Source of the DNA: Corallococcus sp. EGB
GTDB lineage: Bacteria; Myxococcota; Myxococcia; Myxococcales; Myxococcaceae
NCBI RefSeq assembly: GCF_019968905.1
Contig: NZ_CP079946.1
Span: 4,154,001 to 4,218,000, forward strand
Length of the DNA: 64,000 bases
Reading direction: 5' to 3'
Under the pieces are notes generated by a model. It was given only the letters and a program-made list of their open reading frames with translations, was not told the DNA's origin and did no database searches. Both the position numbers and the translations under genes were made by a program. Each line of letters opens with the position of its first letter. The first letter of the stretch is position 1. This document shows, piece by piece, positions 50,537-59,762 of this stretch.

Positions 50537-52285
50537 ATGGCATCGCGGCGGATCTCTCCCCAGACCCTCGAGGAACTGCGCCGCCGGGTGGACCTGCCCG
50601 GCCTCATCTCTCGTCACGTGGCGCTCACCCCGAGCGGAAGGGAGTTTCGCGGGCGGTGCCCCTTCCACGAGGAGCGCACCCCGTCCTTCTTCGTCGTCCC
50701 AGCGAAGGCCTTCTTCTTCTGCCACGGGTGCCGCGCGCGTGGAGATGCGGTGGACTTCCTCCGGCGCATGCTCGGGCTCTCCTTTGGAGAGGCCGTACGT
50801 GAGCTGGCACGGGAGGTGGGACTTGCGGTGTCCGAATCCGAGGCCTCGGCTGCGGACTCAAGCCAGCGCTTGCGCGACGTGACGAGGCTGGCCCAGGACC
50901 ACTTCCAGGCCCTGCTCTGGAGCAGCGAAGGCGCATCGGCGAGGGCCTATCTGGAGGCAAGGGGCGTCGCGGAGGAGACGGCGCGCGCGTTCGGGTTGGG
51001 CTGGGCTCCCGAGGCCTGGGACCGGCTCGCGGAGCGGCTCGAGCGCGCGGGGCTGCGGGAGGCGGGACTCGAGACGGGACTCGTGCAGCCGCGCAAGAAG
51101 GGCGCGGGCTGCTACGACTTCTTCCGGGGCCGGGTGATGTTGCCGCTGCGTTCGCCGGACGGACGTCCCGTGGGCTTCGGCGGACGGCTCATGTCCGGTG
51201 GCGCTGGGGGACCGAAGTACCTCAACTCGAAGGACAGCCCGCTCTACCACAAGGCGGACACGCTGTTCGGGATGGACCTCGCGCGGGCGGAGATCCGCCG
51301 GCTGCATCGCGCGGTGCTGGTGGAGGGCTACTTCGACTGCGTCCTCCTGCATCAGGTGGGGGTGCGCCATGCCGTGGCGCTTTGCTCCACGCACCTGACG
51401 CCAGGCCACCTCCAGCTGCTCGCGAGAGCGGAGGCGCGCGAGCTGGTGCTGCTGCTGGACGGGGACGCAGCGGGGCTCGCCGCGGTGGAGCGCCTGGCCG
51501 GGCCGCTGCTCGCCGCCGGAGTGGCCACCCGCGTGGCGCTGCTGCCCCAAGGGGAGGATCCAGACACCTTCGCGCTGCGGGAGGGCGGGGCAGGCGTGTC
51601 CCGTCTGTTCGACGACGCCCGTCCGCTCACGCACCACCTCTTCGCCTCCGTGCTGCCCGAGGGACGTGAATCCAGCTTCGAGGAGAAGATGCTCGCGTTG
51701 GGCCGGCTGCGGGACGTCGTGGCGAAGATACCCCCGGGCCTCATGCGCACGGCCTTCCTCGGCGCGCTGTCCGCCCACGTGGGTCTGCCCTCCGCGGAGT
51801 TGGAGGGCGTGCTCACCGGGCCGCGGCTTCCGGCGCCACCCACCGTCGTTCCTCCTCCAGTGGCCGTCACGCCAGCCGAGCGCGGTGTGGATGCGCTGGA
51901 GGCCCGCGCGGTGGCCTGTGTGCTGCGCAATCCCCGCGTGCGGGACCAGGACGCATTTGGGGCGCTGGCGCATCTTCGGGAGGCGGGGCTGCGAATGGCG
52001 CTGGGCAGCGCGACCACCGGAGGCCTCGCTGCCACCGGCGCGGTGGCGCGAGCCCTCGCGAGCGCCACGCGTGCCCTGCCCACGCAGGAAGGCGACCTGG
52101 TGAAGGTCTTCCGCGCCACCTGCTGCGAGTTGACCCTTCGCCGGCTGGACGCGGAGCTGGCGAAGCTGACCGAACTCAGTCGCGAACCCCGCCCCAGTGG
52201 CGCGACCCTCGCGCGACTCTCCCAACGCTCGGAGTTGCTGGCCCTGCGCCACCGGGTGCTCCAGGTGCTCCAGGGCGATCGCTGA
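50537..52285 (+). CDS. Solitary DnaG-type primase
   Basis: 582 residues with the full DnaG order. A CHC2 zinc domain uses C41, H44, C62 and C65 (CPFHEERTPSF, FFCHGCRARGD). The basic RNA-polymerase subdomain has KYLNSKDSPLYHKADTLFG. The Toprim part shows LVEGYFDCVLLHQ and LLLDGDAAGL with its acidic residues present. The C-terminal helicase-binding region is poorly conserved, as is usual. It appears catalytically intact, yet it does not lie in the rpsU-dnaG-rpoD context; its neighbours are a TetR/hydrolase pair and a peroxidase. It may be a paralogue of the housekeeping primase or the only copy relocated; the window cannot tell. Confidence 0.88.
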   Translation: MASRRISPQTLEELRRRVDLPGLISRHVALTPSGREFRGRCPFHEERTPSFFVVPAKAFFFCHGCRARGDAVDFLRRMLGLSFGEAVRELAREVGLAVSESEASAADSSQRLRDVTRLAQDHFQALLWSSEGASARAYLEARGVAEETARAFGLGWAPEAWDRLAERLERAGLREAGLETGLVQPRKKGAGCYDFFRGRVMLPLRSPDGRPVGFGGRLMSGGAGGPKYLNSKDSPLYHKADTLFGMDLARAEIRRLHRAVLVEGYFDCVLLHQVGVRHAVALCSTHLTPGHLQLLARAEARELVLLLDGDAAGLAAVERLAGPLLAAGVATRVALLPQGEDPDTFALREGGAGVSRLFDDARPLTHHLFASVLPEGRESSFEEKMLALGRLRDVVAKIPPGLMRTAFLGALSAHVGLPSAELEGVLTGPRLPAPPTVVPPPVAVTPAERGVDALEARAVACVLRNPRVRDQDAFGALAHLREAGLRMALGSATTGGLAATGAVARALASATRALPTQEGDLVKVFRATCCELTLRRLDAELAKLTELSREPRPSGATLARLSQRSELLALRHRVLQVLQGDR

Positions 52286-52342
52286 GACGCTAGCGGATCC
52301 GGCGTTTGACGTTCGCGACCCTGGGCTCGTCGCAATACGAGC

Positions 52343-52440
52343 GCGCCCCCGACGCCGCCAGTCTCATCGCGGATGGGACTGTGGGAATAGGTGAAGTAGC
52401 ACTCATCGAGGGAGCCATTGCGGTCGAGCAGAGCAGCAGC
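52343..52440 (-). pseudogene. Relic of a PAS-domain sensor kinase
   Basis: Within the 303-base gap 52286-52588 one minus-strand frame encodes LLDRNGSLDECYFTYSHSPI followed by RDETGGVGG. This is the signature stretch of the PAS domain in myxobacterial sensor kinases ('ldRnG..eEcYFTfSYSPIrdEsGgvgG'). No start, no further domain and no stop consistent with a gene is present, so this is a fragment of about 33 codons. The rest of the gap shows nothing. Confidence 0.55.
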
Positions 52441-52588
52441 CAGTTCGGGAGGGGACCGTCCGGAACTCCTCCCCGGAGAGGCTGCGCTGGTTGAGGGCCC
52501 TACCACCGGAGCCCACGTCGGCCGCGGTCCACCCGGCTCGCCGCGCGTGGTGCGTGGCGGGCCAGGGCGGCGGGGAGAACTCCTCGCG

Positions 52589-54262
52589 CTACTTCACGAA
52601 GAAGACGTCGTTCTGGATTCTCCGGATGCTGGTGTTGCGCCGGATGATGTCGGACAGCCGTGTCGACTTCACCCGCAGGAGGTCGAAGATGTTCAGCGAC
52701 CGCTCGTACCAGAATCGGTCCCCCGCGCGGGTGCGCTCGAACTGCTCCACGAGCGCCGCCCGCAGCGTCTCGCCGACGATTCCGCCCGGCACGTCCTTCT
52801 CGACGAACATGCCCGTGAACACGTCGATGTTGTCGACGCTCCCGTACAGCTGCTCCAGCGCCTGGGCGGCCTGCGCGTCGTCGGTGATCTGCGAGAAGCG
52901 ATTGTACTTCCTCAGCCCCAGCTCCTCGCGCACCGTGTTGAAGTCCGGCAGGCCGTGGTCGCGCCCGCGCTGGAGGTTCAGTGAGAGCAGGTCCAGGCCG
53001 CCTGCGCCCGCCGGGCCGAAGAGGAAGCTGCGCACGTCGTCGATCATGAAGCGGTCCAGGTCCTGCGCCTTCTGGGCGGCGACACCGCGCAGGAACGGCT
53101 CGATGCCGCCGTTCTCCAACAGGGGCGGCGTCGCGCTGAAGAACGCATCGCGCAGCGACAGCGGCCCTGCGGCGACCGGCGAGCCGTCCTCATTGAGCCG
53201 CAGGATGAAGGGGCTGAGCAGCGTGTGGCCGAGTCGGTAGGCGGCGGTCGAGAATGTCTGCGCAATGCCCGCGTTCACGCTGGGGTCGTAGCCGCGGTAG
53301 GGCCGCAGCGCGTGGGGCCCCAGCAGGGCTTCGAGGAACTCGGTGTAGGTGATGTGTTGAAGCTCGGCGATCACGATGCGCCGCGCAGCCTGGTAGATCT
53401 GCTCGTCGGAGAAGCGGGGGTTCTCCCGCGCGATGCGCGCCGCCTGCCAGTTGTGCTCGCGCACGAACAGCGTGTGCATGACGGCCAGTGTGGGCTGCTC
53501 GTTGGCGCGGATGTCCCCGCCGACGAACAGGTCGGTGGACAGGTCCGGCTGCTCGGGCGAACCCGCGTTCGCCTGCGTGCCGTCGTTGTAGGGCAGCAGG
53601 TCGCCATAGGGGGTGTGCGTCACCTTGAGCCGGCCGCCCTGGAACGTGCGCAGCCAGGCGGCGCGCGCCGCGTCGGAGCCGTACACGTTCGACCCATCCA
53701 GGTAGCCCGTGATCTCATTGAACTGCTGGCGCGGGTTGCCGGGGCCGGTGCCGGTGGCCGGGTCATACACGGAGCGCCGGAAGGGAATCATCTGCGTCCC
53801 GGTGCAGAGCGCGTCCATGTACGCGTCGCACAGCGGCACGGGCACCGGCACGGACTCGTTGGCGCCCTCGGTGAGGCTGAAGTCGTGGTCGAGGAACTGC
53901 CCCCAGGTCCAGATGAAGTCGCTGATCCGGTGCGTGTTCGGGATGGAGACGTCCTGCTGGAAGAGCGCGTTGCTGACGTCGCGAGGGCTGGGACGTCCGG
54001 CGCCGCCCATCGCGGAGACACCATCCGCGTAGTGCACACCGCTCGGCCCGCGCAGCAGGTGCTCCTCTGTCGCGCCCCATCGCGGGTGCGCCAGGTTGTT
54101 GCCCGTTCCGTCAATGGAGCGGTACTGCGTGTACAGCGACTCGGTGTCTGCCTCCTCGCTGAAACGATCCTGCGCGTGCGCGGCGGAACCAACGACAACC
54201 GTGGCGAACATGATCAACGCACGGGCCGGCTTCCTCGGGACAGCAATTGACGCTCTGCGCAT
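52589..54262 (-). CDS. Secreted animal-type haem peroxidase
   Basis: 557 residues. ATG 54262 is chosen over GTG 54268 because GGGGGAG lies just upstream of it. The signal ends AAHA|QDR. Peroxidase-cyclooxygenase superfamily motifs: distal haem side TWGQFLDHDFSLT (His about 126), calcium/loop region GYLDGSNVYGSDAARAAWL, LFVREHNWQAARIA, proximal haem site AYRLGHTLL, and LNLQRGRDHGLPDFN. All key histidines and the catalytic Arg (QRGRDHG region) are visible. Exported, so it probably uses H2O2 to make hypohalous acid or oxidise extracellular substrates, consistent with a predatory or defensive role. Monocistronic, with an operator-like repeat upstream. Confidence 0.93.
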   Translation of the reverse strand: MRRASIAVPRKPARALIMFATVVVGSAAHAQDRFSEEADTESLYTQYRSIDGTGNNLAHPRWGATEEHLLRGPSGVHYADGVSAMGGAGRPSPRDVSNALFQQDVSIPNTHRISDFIWTWGQFLDHDFSLTEGANESVPVPVPLCDAYMDALCTGTQMIPFRRSVYDPATGTGPGNPRQQFNEITGYLDGSNVYGSDAARAAWLRTFQGGRLKVTHTPYGDLLPYNDGTQANAGSPEQPDLSTDLFVGGDIRANEQPTLAVMHTLFVREHNWQAARIARENPRFSDEQIYQAARRIVIAELQHITYTEFLEALLGPHALRPYRGYDPSVNAGIAQTFSTAAYRLGHTLLSPFILRLNEDGSPVAAGPLSLRDAFFSATPPLLENGGIEPFLRGVAAQKAQDLDRFMIDDVRSFLFGPAGAGGLDLLSLNLQRGRDHGLPDFNTVREELGLRKYNRFSQITDDAQAAQALEQLYGSVDNIDVFTGMFVEKDVPGGIVGETLRAALVEQFERTRAGDRFWYERSLNIFDLLRVKSTRLSDIIRRNTSIRRIQNDVFFVK

Positions 54263-54299
54263 GTGCACTCCCCCCGTTGCTTTAATGGTTGCTCCTCAT

Positions 54300-54321
54300 A
54301 CAACTGGTGTTGTCCAGTTGT
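54300..54321 (-). promoter_or_regulatory. Inverted repeat upstream of the haem peroxidase
   Basis: ACAACTGG - 6 bases - CCAGTTGT is a perfect 8-bp inverted repeat 38 bases upstream of the peroxidase start, in an AT-richer stretch. Size and symmetry fit a dimeric repressor or activator site. No regulator gene lies beside it. Confidence 0.5.
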
Positions 54322-55027
54322 CATCAGGAAAGTTTGGCAATCGGAGTGAGGCAGGCGGGACAAGGATTGCAGTCCCCGGGTCTTCCTTGACATCAAATCA
54401 GCTCAATGCACTGTGGATGCTGGCATGACGCAGGGCGTGACAGCCCATGGCCGGAAGAGCAGGGTTTGGGGATGGGAGGGAATGCATTCAGGTCTGGAAA
54501 TGAGGTGCCGGAGATACGGCGGGCACCGCTCGAGGGCCTGGATGCACGGCAATGTAAATGACTGAATGAGACCGATGGATTGGAAGTCCGACAGGAATTG
54601 GATTGGAGCACCCGGCGTGTCACTTTTGACCACGGAAGCCTGTCACGCCACCCCGGCTCAGAGCTCCAGGCACGACTCGAAATCAGCGCGGCCAGGCCGG
54701 CCAGATTCTTCCGTGACATGGAGGGAGCCTCGTTTGGGGGCGAGCGTCCAGCGGATACCGGATCGAGGCAGGCTCGGGTCGATCACACCCGAGGACTCAT
54801 CCCTCACTCCCGGTTCCTGCGCTTGTGCACCTCGAGTGCAGCATGAGCAGCGGGGCTGAACGCCCCGGGCGTGGGAGCCGAGCTCTCACATGCTGCTCCC
54901 GGCGCCCACGCACTGGAACCATTCGCCGCGTTCCTCGACGTCCTTCACGCCGTCCCGCATCTGGCGCTGGAGGTGTCGCTCCTCGCGGGCGTTCCACCGC
55001 GCGTCCCACTTGTTATCGTGCGCGCCC
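54322..55027. other. 706-base intergenic region between peroxidase and kinase genes
   Basis: Divergent region with no convincing gene on either strand; the open frames present have no family resemblance and unnatural composition. The peroxidase-proximal half is AT-richer than the window average. It should contain both promoters; I see no other repeat or hairpin. Confidence 0.4.
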
Positions 55028-56767
55028 ATGAATGAGCCCACGGCCGTTTCGGATCCCCGCATCGGCTCGGTGTTGCAGGAGCGCTACCGCATCATCGAGC
55101 GACTCGCTGCCGGTGGCATGGGCATGGTGTACCGGGGCGAGCGGCTGGAGGTGGGCAAGCCCGTCGCCATCAAGTTCCTCCACGCCTGGGCCGCCCGGGA
55201 CGACGAGTTCCGCAAGCGCTTCCAGGTGGAGGCGCGCGCCACGAGCCGCCTCACGCACCCCTGCTGCGTGTCGGTCATCGACGTCGGCGTGGATCAGGAC
55301 TCACCCTTCATGGTGATGGACTTCGTCACCGGAGAGACGCTGCGGGGCCTCTTGCGAGACGGTCCACTCCAGCCGGCCCGGGCGCTGGGCCTCATCCGGC
55401 AGGTGCTCGCCGGCCTCGCCCATGCCCATTCACAGGGAATCATCCACCGCGATATCAAGCCCGAGAACATCATCGTCACCCACGCGGTGGGGCTCGGGGA
55501 GCAGGTGCGCATCCTCGACTTCGGGTTGGCCAAGCTCCGCGACGAGGTGACGGGCCTCACCTCGGGGCTGATGCTGGGGACGCCGGCGTACATGGCCCCG
55601 GAGCAGATCCAGGGAGAGCCGGTGGGGCCGCCGACGGACCTGTATTCCACCGGCGTGCTGCTCTACGAACTGCTCACGGGGAAGAAGCCCTTCAACGCCA
55701 CCAGCAACGCGGAGCTGCTGCGCATGCAGCGCGAGGTGCCACCGCCCCGGTTGCGCGACGCCGCCCCTGACGCGGGTTTCTCCGCGGAGCTCGAAGCGAC
55801 GCTGGCGAAGACGATGGAGAAGGCGCCGGGGGAGCGCTTCCAGTCCGCCACGGAGTTCCTGACCGCGCTTGAAGGGGCCGGGGCGGGGCCGGCGGTGCTC
55901 TTCGTGGCGCCCGGGGCCGGCGATGCTCCGGGGGGACCGCGCGCCTCCGCGCCCACGCCGTCACGTCCCACGGCGGAAGTGCTCGAGACACGGAACGCGC
56001 GGGCGCAGCCCCGTGCGACGCCGGTGGGCCTCCAGGCAGGGGCCCGCGCTCCGGAGCCCCCGCCGGTGGCGCCGACGGAGGCGGTGGCCCGGAAGGAGGA
56101 GTCCGAGGCCACGATGCGGTCTGGCCCCATCACGCCCCCGCCCGCCCGGAGCAGCGCGCGCTGGCTCGTGGGAGGCGCGGTGGTGCTCGGCCTGGCCGCG
56201 GTGGGCCTTGGCTGGTGGGCGATGCCGTCGAAGTCCGCGGCTCCGGTGCCGGTGGCCTCGGAGCGCCCGTCGCCCACGGCCCCGGTGGTCGAGGATGCAC
56301 GGGTGGAGGCACCACCGGACGCCACGGCCTGGCAGCCCGTCGTGGAGCAGCTCCCGGGCATCGACGAGGTCCACCGGTTGATCAAGGCACAGCGACGGGA
56401 CGCGGCCCTGGCGGCGTTGAAGAGGCTGGCGGCGAAGTACCCGACGAGCGCCTACGTCCGCTACCTGGAGGGGAATGTCGACTTCGACAACCTCCGCTGG
56501 GTGGATGGAGTGGCGGCCTACCGGGCGGCGCTGCGCAATGACGCCGCGTACCGCAACGCACCGGTCGTCAGCCAGAACGCCATCCAATGCCTCGTCAGTG
56601 ACCGGTTCCACGGCACCTGCGAGGACTTCCTCCGCAAGGACCTGGGCGAGGCCGCGGTGCCCTCGCTGGAGGCTGCTGCCCGAGAGCATCCCATTGCCAG
56701 CGTCCGAACCCGGGCCGCGGCGCTGCTGCGCCAGCGTCACCGCGATGCCAAGGAGGGTTCACGCTGA
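55028..56767 (+). CDS. Membrane-anchored Ser/Thr protein kinase with TPR-like sensor part
   Basis: 579 residues from ATG 55028. A complete Hanks kinase domain is at 20-282: AAGGMGMVYRGERL (Gly loop), VAIKFL (K49), IIHRDIKPENIIV (D142, K144, N147), ILDFGLAK (D164), GTPAYMAPEQ. This is followed by a Pro/Ala-rich linker and one membrane helix at about 378-399 (ARWLVGGAVVLGLAAVGLGW). The external part is helical and TPR-like (DAALAALKRLAAKYPTSAYV, VDGVAAYRAALRND) with a cysteine pair. All catalytic residues are intact, in contrast to the kinase at 2794. Expected to signal from the periplasm to cytoplasmic targets. Confidence 0.93.
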   Translation: MNEPTAVSDPRIGSVLQERYRIIERLAAGGMGMVYRGERLEVGKPVAIKFLHAWAARDDEFRKRFQVEARATSRLTHPCCVSVIDVGVDQDSPFMVMDFVTGETLRGLLRDGPLQPARALGLIRQVLAGLAHAHSQGIIHRDIKPENIIVTHAVGLGEQVRILDFGLAKLRDEVTGLTSGLMLGTPAYMAPEQIQGEPVGPPTDLYSTGVLLYELLTGKKPFNATSNAELLRMQREVPPPRLRDAAPDAGFSAELEATLAKTMEKAPGERFQSATEFLTALEGAGAGPAVLFVAPGAGDAPGGPRASAPTPSRPTAEVLETRNARAQPRATPVGLQAGARAPEPPPVAPTEAVARKEESEATMRSGPITPPPARSSARWLVGGAVVLGLAAVGLGWWAMPSKSAAPVPVASERPSPTAPVVEDARVEAPPDATAWQPVVEQLPGIDEVHRLIKAQRRDAALAALKRLAAKYPTSAYVRYLEGNVDFDNLRWVDGVAAYRAALRNDAAYRNAPVVSQNAIQCLVSDRFHGTCEDFLRKDLGEAAVPSLEAAAREHPIASVRTRAAALLRQRHRDAKEGSR

Positions 56768-56889
56768 GCCCCCGAACTCGTTGCTCGCCTCGGCGTCGTC
56801 GTCGAAGTCGCCACTGGCGAGAATGGAGCCCAGCTGCGCGGCGTCCTTGCGCGAGTGGCGGCGCGGACCGCCGCGCCGTCCCCCCGGCG

Positions 56890-59082
56890 TCACCGGGTGA
56901 GTCGCTCCCGGAGCTCAACGAACCGGACGAACTGCTTCCAGGTCTGGAACGCCTCCTGAGAGGGGCCCCGGTAGGCGACCACCCGGTTCGCGAACATCTG
57001 CCGCTCGTAGGGGTCCGGCTCCAGCTCCGCGGTCTGCCAGTCCAGGTGGACGATCATCTGATCCAGCCGGGCGAGCAGTGGGCGTGACACCTGCCCCGTG
57101 GAGATCTCCAGGTACCACTCCGCCACGGTTTGCTGGCTGACGATCTGGTTGATGTGCGTCGGCAGTCCGTACATCGCGGGGTAGACCTGACCGGAAGGGC
57201 TGGGGACGAAGTCGTGCAGCGGCAGCCCGGAGGTGCCGTGCGACTCCTGGGACTGCTTCCTGGGCGCCTCCTCTTGCGCCGTGGACGCGCCCTGCTTCTT
57301 CGCGGCGCCGGAGGTCCCCTTCTTCCTGCCCAGCAGCGGGCCGAGCAGGCGTTCCATGCCCGCGTCGAGCGTCCTGCACGCCTTCAAGGACAGGTTGAAC
57401 TTGCGGCGGAGATAGCCCTGGATGATCAGCGCCGACATGATGAGCTGGCTGTTCTCATCGAGGCGCGCCAGGGCTGGGAAGAACGTCTTGAGGAAGAGCG
57501 CGTTCAGGTCCAGCTCCCGCTGGAGGAAGTTCTCGAACTTGGGGAACGTCTCGTCCCTGCGCTCCTCCTCGGTGAAGGCAATCTGCTGGATGACCTTGCT
57601 GTGCCGCTCCAGGGGCTTCTTGCCCTTCTCGGTCTTGTCCGCGCCCATGACGAAGAAGGGGATGTCGAGACGCTGGAACAGGGCCTGGGCCCAGGTCATC
57701 CGCCCCATGGAGATCAGGTCCATCACCATGGGGGCCTGCATCACGGCCATGTTGTTCTGACTGCCCTCGATGCCCACGAGCAGGATGCCCAGCTCCCCGA
57801 AGAAGGCGTTGCGGACGGCCAGTGGATTGCCAAGCGCCGCCTGCAGTTCGGTGGTCACCTCTTCGCGAGGCAGCCGGTCGAGGTAATCCACGATGCGTTC
57901 GTAGCTCAGGTCCAGCGCCGCACTGCTCTGGTCCCCGATGGCGTTCATGATGGCGAGCGCCTGGGAGAAGATGAGCCGGACGGAGCCCGCGTACGCCAGG
58001 CCCACGGCGTGGTGACCTCCCCAGGGCAGGTCCATGTTGCGGAACTCGCCCTTCTTCCTCCACTTGACGAGCTCGACGGCATCGGAGTCCTTCTTGAACG
58101 CGCCCTCCAGCGTCTTGATCTTCGAGGACAGGTCGTTGCGCCGGGCCTTGGGCAGCTCCGGCATGGAGTTGTTCTCCAGGTGCGTCTGGAGGAGCAGGTT
58201 CGCTCTCTTCTTCAAGAGCCTCCCCAGCGAGAGCGCGACCTCCACCACGGCGTCACGGCGGGCCGGGTCATCCAGCAGGCTCTGGGGCGGCATGACGCCG
58301 ACCAGCACAAGGAATCGCTTGTTCGAGTATGCCAGCGACTTGATGAGCTGCTGGCGGTCGCTGTCAGAGAAGAGGCTGCTGGTCGTTTGCTCGATCAAGG
58401 CATTGAGGATGTTCAGGTCCCCTTCCGTCCACTTCAGCGGGAAGGTGTCTCCCATCTGTTCCTTGAGCTTGCGCTGGAGGATGGAGTAGACGCGGAAGCG
58501 GACGTCACCTTCGTATGCCGTGAGCCTGCGCGAGGGGGCGTGTTGCTGCCTCTGGCTTTCACCCAGCCGCGCGACGATGGTGCCCACCGCCTGGTCCTGG
58601 AGCTGGGGACGCTCGCGCAGGAAGGACTCCCGGGTCCAGTTGTGGGGAGTGGGGCGGGTGTCAGACGGGAGGTAATCCGCGTCGTTCAGCATCATGGACA
58701 GGCGGCCCACGGTGTAGAGCAGGTCTTCGCCCGTGACGACGTTGAGCTCCGCCTCATTGCCTTTCGCCCGGTTGACGGCGTCCAGGACCAGCTGGATGAC
58801 TCCATGGAAGAGCCGGAGCTGGTGTTGCTCGAAGAAGACGCGGGCGACAGGCGCGGTGGAGGTCTGCTCCCGCGTCGGCGGTCCGCCCGTCAGCTCGGCG
58901 AAGCGCTTGAGGGCCTCCGCGTAGACCTCGTTCGCCATCCGCTCCAGAGGGCCCTCGGGACTCGGAAGGAGGCGGAGGGCTCGGCTCAGGTTGCTGGAGC
59001 TCCGCGCATCCAGGAAGCTGACGATGTGCGCCAGGATGGAGGGGACTGAAACAACGTCTTCGATCGACGGCGGCTGTCGCAT
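56890..59082 (-). CDS. Large unknown mostly helical protein
   Basis: 730 residues, no signal peptide, no membrane segment. Predicted mainly helical with many charged residues; examples are DARSSSNLSRALRLLPSPEG near the start, RVYSILQRKLKEQMGDTF, then EYRIVDYLDR-like helices and QALFQRLDIPFFVMGADKTE. A short low-complexity basic/Gln segment around 590-630 (GRKKGTSGAAKKQGASTAQE) separates a C-terminal domain (GLPTHINQIVSQQTVAEWYL, EPDPYERQMFANRVVAYRG). No family is recognised. Codon use and the length of the frame support a real gene. It converges with the kinase gene 122 bases away. Confidence 0.82.
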   Translation of the reverse strand: MRQPPSIEDVVSVPSILAHIVSFLDARSSSNLSRALRLLPSPEGPLERMANEVYAEALKRFAELTGGPPTREQTSTAPVARVFFEQHQLRLFHGVIQLVLDAVNRAKGNEAELNVVTGEDLLYTVGRLSMMLNDADYLPSDTRPTPHNWTRESFLRERPQLQDQAVGTIVARLGESQRQQHAPSRRLTAYEGDVRFRVYSILQRKLKEQMGDTFPLKWTEGDLNILNALIEQTTSSLFSDSDRQQLIKSLAYSNKRFLVLVGVMPPQSLLDDPARRDAVVEVALSLGRLLKKRANLLLQTHLENNSMPELPKARRNDLSSKIKTLEGAFKKDSDAVELVKWRKKGEFRNMDLPWGGHHAVGLAYAGSVRLIFSQALAIMNAIGDQSSAALDLSYERIVDYLDRLPREEVTTELQAALGNPLAVRNAFFGELGILLVGIEGSQNNMAVMQAPMVMDLISMGRMTWAQALFQRLDIPFFVMGADKTEKGKKPLERHSKVIQQIAFTEEERRDETFPKFENFLQRELDLNALFLKTFFPALARLDENSQLIMSALIIQGYLRRKFNLSLKACRTLDAGMERLLGPLLGRKKGTSGAAKKQGASTAQEEAPRKQSQESHGTSGLPLHDFVPSPSGQVYPAMYGLPTHINQIVSQQTVAEWYLEISTGQVSRPLLARLDQMIVHLDWQTAELEPDPYERQMFANRVVAYRGPSQEAFQTWKQFVRFVELRERLTR

Positions 59083-59273
59083 GTCGAAAGGATAGGCAGA
59101 AAAGAAGAATGCGTGAAGGTCGGGGAGGATCTCTGGAGACCCTGTCCAAGCCCATTGCCCTACGTTCCGGGTCCTTCACGACGTGAACCTGCGGCTGTTT
59201 CCCTGCGCGGTGCGGCGGCCAGGTGGGGCGAACAGTGGAAGGGTGATATGGTGCTCAGGGCCTGGACCGATGA

Positions 59274-59420
59274 GGGACCCGGTTCGCCGAAAACAACACC
59301 TCCGGCGAACGGTTCGCCGGGGCCATCGTTGACCGTCTCCGCGATGACAAGATCATCCAGCGCTGCCAGGTGCTGGGTGAGGACGTGATGGCGAAGTCAG
59401 GCCTCAAGAACAATGAATGA
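59274..59420 (+). pseudogene. Remnant of a glycosyltransferase-like C-terminus
   Basis: In the 680-base gap 59083-59762, 48 codons between two stops encode RFAENNTSGERFAGAIVDRL followed by RDDKIIQRCQVLGEDVMAK and a natural-looking end GLKNNE. The pattern matches the last helix region of MGT-type glycosyltransferases. No start codon is available upstream, so it is a fragment. The remaining upstream part of the gap (59083-59270) shows nothing. Confidence 0.35.
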
Positions 59421-59490
59421 CCAGAAGGTCTCCTCCACTGGCGCCGCGTCAATGGCTCTTGTGTGGGACGACAGGTCGTTCAGGGTCCAG

Positions 59491-59601
59491 TCAATGCTCT
59501 CGAAGGCGACGGAGCGGGTTCTTCCAGGCCAGCGTGCGCTCCACGAGCCAGCAGTAGCGTCCCAGCCGCTCCTTGGGCTCGGGGCCTGGACGGGCCGTAA
59601 C
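59491..59601 (-). mobile_element. IS5-like transposase C-terminal remnant
   Basis: A minus-strand frame encodes EPKERLGRYCWLVERTLAWK NPLRRL, close to the 'ERLGR(Y/H)RWVVERTLAWLNRFRRL' block near the end of IS5-group transposases, including its catalytic-region Glu. The frame then meets a stop, and the expected RYERRxD continuation is absent. No inverted repeats or target duplication were recognised. A decayed insertion is inferred. Confidence 0.5.
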
Positions 59602-59762
59602 ACCGCGGAGTGACATCGGGGATAACTCCGCGTGACGGACCTGTCTCGCGCGCGGAGTGCTGGAGTGATGTTGAAACATCCAGCAGCCCGGTGCAGAAGG
59701 CGCGCGCGGCGGGCCAGAAGGCGCGCTCCCCGTGCCAGGGCCGCCGCTCACCGGGAGAGGGT

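Noticed and set aside
54566-54859. A possible 97-codon gene between peroxidase and kinase
   Set aside because: No ribosome site, no family resemblance and composition like non-coding DNA.
58900-59082. F-box-like start in the 730-residue protein
   Set aside because: The resemblance is limited to a few hydrophobic positions and F-box domains are not expected in this context.
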